Shown here piece after piece: positions 58,347-64,000 of a stretch of DNA of 64,000 bases (within the stretch, counting starts at the first letter, position 1; each line of letters opens with the position of its first letter). Under the pieces are notes generated by a model, which was not told where the DNA came from, did no database searches, and was given only the letters and a program-made list of their open reading frames with translations. This stretch comes from Paenibacillus sp. JNUCC32 (lineage in GTDB: Bacteria > Bacillota > Bacilli > Paenibacillales > Paenibacillaceae): assembly GCF_014863545.1 (NCBI RefSeq), contig NZ_CP062260.1:2480001-2544000 (forward strand), in the 5' to 3' direction. The position numbers and the translations under genes are program-made.

Positions 58347-58468
58347 GCGAGGATTCATCGTGGAATCATTTGCGATTATGGTGCAATAACGGAGCATGTG
58401 TCCGCAAGGTCACCATAATAAGCTCATTTCGGTTAAATAGCGTATCCTCTGTCCTCGTGATCTCAATA
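58347..58468. repeat. Direct repeat copy 1 (about 120 bp)
   Basis: Nearly identical to 58654-58774 over its whole length; conserved cores include GTGGAATCATTTGCGATTAT, GGTCACCATAAT and ATCCTCTGTCCTC. It abuts the truncated end of the binding-protein pseudogene. No ORF. Confidence 0.85.
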
Positions 58469-58653
58469 TTCGTCCGATATTACCAAAATAACACCAGGGA
58501 TTTGCGTCGTATGACCATTTCCCTCATTAGGACCACGGCAATCGATCCAGCTTCGTTTAACTTCATGGATTTGCGATAATAGAGGACCCTGGTTCCGCTA
58601 TTTCTTTGATTTACCTGTTTTCACAGCCATATGCGGACAAGAGATCCGCTATT

Positions 58654-58774
58654 GCAGGATTTAGCGTGGAATCATTTGCGATTATGCTGCAATAACGGAT
58701 CCTGGGTCCGCAAGGTCACCATAATGAGCCCATTTCGGCAAAATAGCGAATCCTCTGTCCTCATGGTCTCAATA
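58654..58774. repeat. Direct repeat copy 2 (about 120 bp)
   Basis: Second copy, 306-307 bp from the first. The 185-bp spacer holds shorter, partly inverted versions of the core (around 58577-58602 and 58634-58652), such as CGGACAAGAGATCCGCTATT on the plus strand. The 58330-59027 stretch otherwise has no recognisable gene. Confidence 0.85.
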
Positions 58775-58878
58775 TAAAGCAACTCCAGCTCGAAGCTCAG
58801 CCTCTTCTATTCGCAATGCCCATAACGTGCCGATTCCAAGGCCCCTCCCCTGCATTCATAGGTTCCACAGAATCTTAA

Positions 58879-58892
58879 AGACAACGCTTTCA
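58879..58892 (-). promoter_or_regulatory. cre-like site upstream of the decayed locus
   Basis: Minus strand TGAAAGCGTTGTCT fits the core TGNAANCGNWNNCW fully. It lies upstream of the repeat pair and the pseudogene and could be the relic control site of the lost operon. Confidence 0.4.
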
Positions 58893-59027
58893 GATTATCG
58901 AGCGGCCTTCATACTTCCTGTCTTCTTGTCCGTATTTTATATCAATGCGTCTACCTTTAGCTACTATATTAACGGCTTCGAATCTATCATTTTCGCATCA
59001 TTTTTTCCTAGAACAGTTAGATAAGGA

Positions 59028-59054
59028 TAAAAAAAGCTGCCTTTCAGCAGCTCA
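59028..59054 (-). terminator. Terminator of the unassigned 551-residue protein gene
   Basis: Stem AGCTGC (59035-59040) with GCAGCT (59047-59052), loop 6 nt, followed by seven T on the minus strand, 38 bp after the stop codon. Confidence 0.85.
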
Positions 59055-59091
59055 TCATTGACTCATTTAAGGTTGGCCTTAGTGAACACGA

Positions 59092-60747
59092 TTACTTCCG
59101 ACAGGCGGCCTCCGCCAGCTCGGTGAGCCACTGCGCCATCTCCCCTTCAGCTTTGGCGGCTATCTTCTTCAGCTTGTCCGTACCGCCCCAGATCAAATAT
59201 ACGATATGCTCCACCTGGTAATACGGGAGTCCGCGAACTTGATCGAGCACTAGCCTGACGTTTCGATCGCGTTCCATGTCCGATTGCATCTTCAGTTTCA
59301 TCGAATCGGTGCAGTGCAGCATGCACTTTATCAAGGTTGGAATGGTTTCCGTATGAACACCATGCCGCTCTTTAAAAGCTACCGTGAAATGGTTTTGAAC
59401 GGATTGGTGTTCGTCATCGACTTTGCCCATGTATTCCTCCACCAACGGGAAATACGTTTGATCCTTCAATCCGAGGCCAAAGACGGCATAACTTCCCGGC
59501 ATGCAGTTTTTTTCCCCTTCCGTATCCGCATACCATTCAAACGGCTCCATCGCTGCTTTGGCATACTCCTCCATGAAGGGATACAAATCCGGGTATTCCA
59601 AGGCGTTGGCGAAGAACCGATGCGTTCCCGACTTAGCCAATCCTTTGATCGGCAGCCACTGCTTGACCGAAGATTTCAGTTTGATTTGGCAGCTTTTCGG
59701 GAATCCCAAGCTGAAGAGGCGTGTCAGAAACCGGAGGGCGCGAGCGTAACTCTCCCCCGTTTCCTGCTTAATGGCTATGGAGACCTCGGCAAACACATCG
59801 TTGGCCGTGCAGTCAATCATTTCGTCACGCAAACAGACGTCTTCCTTGGCGAAGGTCCCGCTTCCTTCCTTAGTCAATCGTTTGGCCCGTTCGCTCCCCA
59901 GCTCCTTAGCGCAATTCAACATAGCCAATCCTGTGCTTCTGCTATAAGAGGGCTCGTATTTCAGAATCAGGATGGCGGCGTAGATCAGCAGATCGATTGG
60001 ACCCTGCTCGGTATTTTCCAAATGAATATCGATTTTTTTCTTGTATTCTCGCTGCCATTGCGTCCCGATATTATCGAAATAACGCGGCAGCCAACGCTGC
60101 TCCGCCCAATCCCGTAAAGCCGTAATCAGATTAGATCGATGCTCTGCGAGATGTTGGTTCCCTTTGTTCAATTGCTGAACCCGCTCAAAAACGGCAATGA
60201 TCCATGCGGGATCCGCGTCAGGATACAGCCCCTCGTCCAGGATGTGCCTGGACAGGAAAAACGTCTCCAACGGTTTCGTCGGATAGGTTCCCGCTTCTAG
60301 CTTATTGGCAATATAGATTGCGATTCGTTCCTGTAATTGCTTCTTCTTTGCCTCATCTGCATATGTAAGAATGGAAAGGTTCAGGTCGCCTTCACGCACT
60401 CGAAACTTGCCGTTAAACGTAAACTGATAATCGATTAATGAGCTCGGCATCTCGTCCAATTTATGCTGCATATAAGAGGATAGTTCAGGAATGATGTACT
60501 CTCGCACATGTTTTTCGGTCAACGGCTCACCAGGTGTCCCCCTGTCTACCGGCATCGATAAGTCCAGGTCATGTTCCGCCATGCTCACCCTGCCCTTGTC
60601 ATATTCGAGCAGCGCATAGTCGTGGATCCCGATCTGCAGCGAAGTACGCTTTACGATGTCCTCCGCGTTTTTATCGCTGATATAGGCCATCCATTTGTCG
60701 ATCTCCAGTTTCATTTCGTTCAAAAGTGTTTCCAGTGTCTGATCCAT
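59092..60747 (-). CDS. Unassigned 551-residue helical protein
   Basis: I do not recognise it with certainty; it resembles large uncharacterised cytoplasmic proteins of Bacillales (possibly the DUF6138 group). It is rich in charged helices, lacks a signal peptide or membrane segments, and has scattered Cys (VCLRDEMIDCTAND, CMLHCTDSM) without a clear metal motif. AAAGGAG lies 12 bases before the ATG. It diverges from the pentapeptide-repeat gene across about 217 bp and has its own terminator. Confidence 0.8.
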   Translation of the reverse strand: MDQTLETLLNEMKLEIDKWMAYISDKNAEDIVKRTSLQIGIHDYALLEYDKGRVSMAEHDLDLSMPVDRGTPGEPLTEKHVREYIIPELSSYMQHKLDEMPSSLIDYQFTFNGKFRVREGDLNLSILTYADEAKKKQLQERIAIYIANKLEAGTYPTKPLETFFLSRHILDEGLYPDADPAWIIAVFERVQQLNKGNQHLAEHRSNLITALRDWAEQRWLPRYFDNIGTQWQREYKKKIDIHLENTEQGPIDLLIYAAILILKYEPSYSRSTGLAMLNCAKELGSERAKRLTKEGSGTFAKEDVCLRDEMIDCTANDVFAEVSIAIKQETGESYARALRFLTRLFSLGFPKSCQIKLKSSVKQWLPIKGLAKSGTHRFFANALEYPDLYPFMEEYAKAAMEPFEWYADTEGEKNCMPGSYAVFGLGLKDQTYFPLVEEYMGKVDDEHQSVQNHFTVAFKERHGVHTETIPTLIKCMLHCTDSMKLKMQSDMERDRNVRLVLDQVRGLPYYQVEHIVYLIWGGTDKLKKIAAKAEGEMAQWLTELAEAACRK

Positions 60748-60964
60748 GTTCCACTATGCTCCTTTATATCATTTCGTATTGTTCCTCATCTACCCTAACA
60801 CTCTCCATGATCATGACTTAAACCCTCCATTAGCGGCTCCTTCATGGATTTAAGACCATACAAATCTTGGAATCTATTGCTTCATCTATGATACTATAAA
60901 ACCGACTCGATTAAAGATCATTTCTAAGAGCATACATTCGATTCTGGAAATAGGAGGTTGTTCA

Positions 60965-61603
60965 TTGAGCGCGAAACAATGGATCGCAAGATGGGATACG
61001 GAGCAAACCACCGAAGTGAATCAGGCTGTGGCTGCGGTTACAGGCAAACATAATATGCATAAAAAAGCACGGAGATTCCCTTCCTCTCCCTTTGGATTGA
61101 CAGATGCAGGGCAAGAGGATTTCCGAGGTGTCACCTTGAGTGAGATTATCCAGTACCTGGATGTTCAGCATGTTGATTTATCTTTTGCCAAGTTTATGGA
61201 CGGAACGGGTCTGAACTCATCCAGGTTTACGCATTGCCGCTTTGATGGAATGAAACTTGGCGGTTCGTTTGTGACGCGTCATTTCAACCATTGTTCGTTT
61301 CGAAAAACAATTTTAAAAAAAGCCCGGATTGGAGAAAGGTTTGAGGATTGCGATTTTACCGGAGCCAATTTAAGTCACGCCATCGCACGCGACGCGGCCT
61401 TCATTCGGTGTAACTTCTCGAATGTTAATTTTAGCGGCGCACATCTGATGTACTGCCTCTTTGAAGAATGCAGTTTCAATGAAGCAATCTTTCATAACGG
61501 CTCCTTATCCGGAAGCCGGTTTGTAAGTGAAGCGGAAGCTCTACCGGTTTGGGATAATACAATTATGGAGCATGTCAAGATCAACGGAAAACCCTTTGCT
61601 TAA
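60965..61603 (+). CDS. Pentapeptide-repeat protein
   Basis: 212 residues. From about residue 70 to 185 the A(D/N)LXX-type pattern repeats (VDLSFAKFMDGTGLNSSRFTH, CDFTGANLSHA, CNFSNVNFSGAHL, CSFNEAIF), predicting a right-handed quadrilateral beta-helix with Cys and Phe stacks. Some members mimic DNA and protect gyrase; most have no known role. The start is TTG with AGGAGGT six bases upstream. Confidence 0.88.
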   Translation: MSAKQWIARWDTEQTTEVNQAVAAVTGKHNMHKKARRFPSSPFGLTDAGQEDFRGVTLSEIIQYLDVQHVDLSFAKFMDGTGLNSSRFTHCRFDGMKLGGSFVTRHFNHCSFRKTILKKARIGERFEDCDFTGANLSHAIARDAAFIRCNFSNVNFSGAHLMYCLFEECSFNEAIFHNGSLSGSRFVSEAEALPVWDNTIMEHVKINGKPFA

Positions 61604-61661
61604 TTTTCGACCCTGCGAGCCCAACACCCCATCCACTACCCAGACCCTCAAGATCCACGGG

Positions 61662-61690
61662 TAAAAAGCCGCGATTTCGCGGCTCTTTTG
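61662..61690. terminator. Bidirectional terminator
   Basis: Stem AGCCGCGA (61667-61674) with TCGCGGCT (61677-61684), loop TT, with CTTTT on the plus strand and TTTTTAC on the minus strand. It serves the pentapeptide gene and the converging padR gene. Confidence 0.85.
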
Positions 61691-61759
61691 CTCGCGTTAA
61701 AACATCGTCGCGCTGAATGCTGCGATGAATAAAGCTCTGGTCGAAGCCGTATTTACCCA

Positions 61760-62269
61760 TCAGGTTAAGCTGCTGACCAGCCTATCGATCCACGCCAATT
61801 CGCCTTGAACCTGGGAGACCGAATACCGTAGAACCTCGTCCCGGAATAACTCGTCCCCTTCTTCATTCAGTCTTCTCTCGATATCTGACAGCAGCGCTTC
61901 TAAGTCCTTCTTTCGCCTATGTAAAATCCGATTCCGGTCCTCCTTCGAAATACGATCGAACAGGGACACTCTAACCATGAATTCGATTTGATGTTTTGCA
62001 TCTTTTTCGGTGAATTTGTTAATGAGGTTTGCGATTTGTTCCCTCCCTGCTTCTGTAATTTCATATACATACTGATTCGGTCTGCCTTCCTGCTCATTTC
62101 GATGCTTACGAACAAATCCCTCATCCGTAAATTTTCGCAATGTCGGGTATAACATGTTGTGATTGACGTCCATCAAATAACCGAGATCCTTTTGGATTTC
62201 TTTTTTTATTTCGTACCCGTGTTTCGGAGATTTATCGATTTGGATCAGAATGAGAAGTTCAAGATACAT
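61760..62269 (-). CDS. PadR-family transcriptional regulator
   Basis: 169 residues: winged HTH with the PadR signature SPKHGYEIKKEI, HNMLYPTLRKFTDEGFV and GRPNQYVYEITEAG, then a C-terminal helical dimerisation domain. It diverges from the cytochrome P450 gene; PadR proteins usually repress such neighbours and respond to small aromatic or lipophilic molecules. Confidence 0.93.
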   Translation of the reverse strand: MYLELLILIQIDKSPKHGYEIKKEIQKDLGYLMDVNHNMLYPTLRKFTDEGFVRKHRNEQEGRPNQYVYEITEAGREQIANLINKFTEKDAKHQIEFMVRVSLFDRISKEDRNRILHRRKKDLEALLSDIERRLNEEGDELFRDEVLRYSVSQVQGELAWIDRLVSSLT

Positions 62270-62420
62270 GATCGTTCAGGCCTTTCGTCGACGGATTTGA
62301 CAATACCGCTGCATATTTAACAGCACATCTCTAGCGTATATGTTCAATCAAAATCCGACAAGGAAGAATATAAACAGAACTTTGGACATGGGTCATTGGA
62401 AACTATGACCAATTAAAACA

Positions 62421-62442
62421 ATATGTTAAATTAACATATGTT
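62421..62442. promoter_or_regulatory. PadR operator candidate
   Basis: ATATGTTAAATTAACATAT (62421-62439) is a perfect 9-1-9 palindrome with the ATGT and ACAT ends seen in PadR sites; AACATATGTT (62433-62442) is a second overlapping palindrome. It lies in the padR-P450 divergent region, 29 bp upstream of the P450 start. Confidence 0.75.
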
Positions 62443-62470
62443 ATATTACACTAGCATTGGAGGGAATGTA

Positions 62471-63700
62471 ATGAATCATGAGATCATCTCCTTAGAGGAA
62501 ATCACGCAATTCCGTTCACCGATCGAAGAATTCAATCCTTATGAATGGTACAAACACAAATTGCAGCATGAGCCCATCGTTTATAATCAGGCGACCCAAA
62601 CCTGGAACGTCTTCCGGTACGATGACGTCAAGAGGGTTCTCAAGGATCATGAATATTTCTCTAGTGTTAGAACGCGGACGATGATCAGCGTTGGCGCCGA
62701 TAATGACGAAGGCCAGAAAATGAGCAAGATCAACCTGCAATCAGACCCCCCGGAACACCAAAAAAGCCGTGCCTTGATATCGGCGGCTTTCACCCCTCGC
62801 AGCTTGAAGCTCTGGGAGCCGCGCATTCAAGAGATTGCAGACCAGCTTCTGCAGGAAATGGGAGACGCCCATGTCATTGACATCGTCCAAAGTTATGCCA
62901 GTGCGCTGCCAACGATCGTCATAGCGGATCTGCTCGGAGTTCCTTCCGAAGACCGGTTATTATTCAAGGAATGGGTAAACCATTTGTTCCTTCCCCTGCC
63001 CAAAAACCATTCGGAAGATGTACAAGAACTGAAACGTCAAGCTGCCAAGGAATATTACAACTACCTCTATCCTCATATCGTCCAAAAAAGAGCCAATCTC
63101 GCGGACGATATCATCTCCGATCTCATTCAAGCCGAGGTGGACGGGGATCGGTTATCGGACGATGAGATCGTCCGAACGACGATGTTTATCCTGGGTGCAG
63201 GCATTGAAACGACGACTCATCTGCTAGCTAATACGTTCTATTCGTTCTTATATGACAACAACCAAATTTACGGGGAAATCCAGGCTAACCGCGAGCTCCT
63301 TCCCAATGCCATCGAGGAAATGCTCCGCTATCGGTTTAACATTGCAAAAATGGATCGAACCGTCAAACAGGACAATCATGTACTCGGCGTAGATATGAAA
63401 CAAGGGGATCTCGTCGTCGCATGGATGAGTGCTGCCAATATGGATGAAGAGGTATTTGAGGATCCCTTCACCTTGAACATCCACCGTACCAATAACAAAA
63501 AACATTTAACCTTTGGGAATGGCGCTCATTTCTGCCTGGGTGCTCCGCTGGCACGGCTGGAAGCAAATATTGCGATAAGCAGGTTCATGGATTTCTTCCC
63601 GCGCATTGAACCCGTTCCTGAATTTAAACTGGAAGATAACCTGAGTCCTTCTGCGGCAGGACAAATGTTGACTCAGCTTCCTATCCGTGTTCATCGGTAA
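62471..63700 (+). CDS. Cytochrome P450 (bacterial class, CYP107-like)
   Basis: 409 residues. The I-helix oxygen motif is LGAGIETTTHLLAN, the K-helix ExxR is EEMLRYR and the haem loop is FGNGAHFCLGAPLAR with ligand Cys355. It is soluble and needs external ferredoxin and reductase, not encoded here. The ATG at 62471 follows GGAGGGA; an ATG 33 bp earlier lies in the operator and lacks a ribosome site. Probably induced through PadR. Confidence 0.94.
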   Translation: MNHEIISLEEITQFRSPIEEFNPYEWYKHKLQHEPIVYNQATQTWNVFRYDDVKRVLKDHEYFSSVRTRTMISVGADNDEGQKMSKINLQSDPPEHQKSRALISAAFTPRSLKLWEPRIQEIADQLLQEMGDAHVIDIVQSYASALPTIVIADLLGVPSEDRLLFKEWVNHLFLPLPKNHSEDVQELKRQAAKEYYNYLYPHIVQKRANLADDIISDLIQAEVDGDRLSDDEIVRTTMFILGAGIETTTHLLANTFYSFLYDNNQIYGEIQANRELLPNAIEEMLRYRFNIAKMDRTVKQDNHVLGVDMKQGDLVVAWMSAANMDEEVFEDPFTLNIHRTNNKKHLTFGNGAHFCLGAPLARLEANIAISRFMDFFPRIEPVPEFKLEDNLSPSAAGQMLTQLPIRVHR

Positions 63701-63740
63701 GACTGACCTGTCTCATTTTATTTGGTACATCAAATGGTAC

Positions 63741-63775
63741 ATTATAAAAAGCCCTCCACAGCAAGGGCTTATAAT
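63741..63775 (+). terminator. Hairpin after the P450 gene
   Basis: Stem AAGCCCT (63749-63755) with AGGGCTT (63764-63770), flanked by ATTATA and TATAAT that can extend the stem. A second 7-bp inverted repeat follows at 63783-63812. T-runs are weak. Confidence 0.5.
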
Positions 63776-63845
63776 ATCGGGGGACCCTGCCTGCTTCTGA
63801 AATGACAGGGTCTCTCGCTTAGTAGGAGATCATTCTATTATTTTT

Positions 63846-64000
63846 TTACCTCTTGGGTTCATACCAGTAACCGGGCCGCCCGTTGTTTAAACGCATGAGC
63901 GCTTCCAGGAAGAAATAATCGCCCCAGATGACAAAATCGTCCGGCGCAATTCCCCCTCTGACAAAATACGAACCATGCCGCAAAAAGCCTTCTTCGTCCG
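63846..64000 (-). CDS. GH88 unsaturated glucuronyl hydrolase, C-terminal end (cut by window edge)
   Basis: The last 50 codons of a minus-strand gene that starts beyond the window. They read LRHGSYFVRGGIAPDDFVIWGDYFFLEALMRL and end YWYEPKR. The GDYFFLEAL block is the conserved C-terminus of GH88 and matches GDYYYIEAL of the complete GH88 gene at 21860-22984. Presence of a second copy suggests another uronate locus to the right. Confidence 0.78.
   Translation of the reverse strand, partial: DEEGFLRHGSYFVRGGIAPDDFVIWGDYFFLEALMRLNNGRPGYWYEPKR

Noticed and set aside
58347..58774. CRISPR array
   Set aside because: There are only two long (120 bp) copies with a 185-bp spacer and no cas genes; this is a dispersed repeat, not CRISPR.

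Overview
The window looks like a chromosomal segment of a Paenibacillus-type, spore-forming, polysaccharide-degrading Firmicute. Supporting signs are GerA-family germination genes and a CotF-like coat gene, strong AGGAGG-type ribosome sites with many TTG and GTG starts, CcpA cre boxes and Bacillus-type Fur boxes, YesM/YesN two-component pairs and LplB/YtcP-type sugar permeases. Base composition is moderate. Nothing points to a phage, plasmid or integrated element. No tRNA, rRNA or CRISPR array was seen.

Layout. 1-9.6 kb is a pectin/hemicellulose locus: the end of an AraC regulator, a GH105-GH43 operon, divergent intracellular pectin methylesterase and SxxK esterase genes, and an LplB/YtcP/lipoprotein importer with a cre box. 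10-12.4 kb is a membrane-anchored AraC sensor-regulator with cre at its promoter. 12.6-15 kb is GntR-ilvD. 15.2-19.4 kb is a four-gene spore germinant receptor operon including a small two-helix D-type subunit. 19.4-31.5 kb is a second uptake locus: solute-binding lipoprotein, two permeases, GH88 and a secreted PL6 lyase, preceded by another membrane AraC regulator and a GH95-like glycosidase. 31.5-36.4 kb is a YesN/YesM pair behind an orphan binding lipoprotein. 36.5-39.8 kb holds a secreted EEP phosphoesterase, a helveticin J-like secreted protein, and a small membrane protein with a TetR regulator. 40-50.2 kb is a third sugar locus (GH130, then lipoprotein, MalF, MalG, YesM, YesN, GH3) with a cre box and an internal terminator. 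50.4-54.9 kb has malate:quinone oxidoreductase and a Fur-controlled siderophore-binding lipoprotein with a Btr-like AraC regulator. 55-59 kb has a spore coat gene, a BNR propeller protein, a decayed binding-protein gene and intergenic repeats. 59-64 kb has an unassigned large protein, a pentapeptide-repeat protein, a PadR/cytochrome P450 divergon and the end of a second GH88 gene.

How it works together. Three separate sugar-oligomer import systems each sit beside their own sensor and glycosidases. Extracellular or surface steps (PL6, binding lipoproteins) feed intracellular enzymes (GH105, GH43, GH88, GH130, GH3, esterases). No sugar-importer ATPase gene is present, so all three probably share a remote MsmX-like ATPase. 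Several cre boxes tie the loci to catabolite repression. The main candidates for something new are the PL6/GH88 operon, the orphan lipoprotein-YesMN-GH95 group, the helveticin-like protein, the permease-less Fur/Btr unit and the repeat-truncated binding-protein locus.
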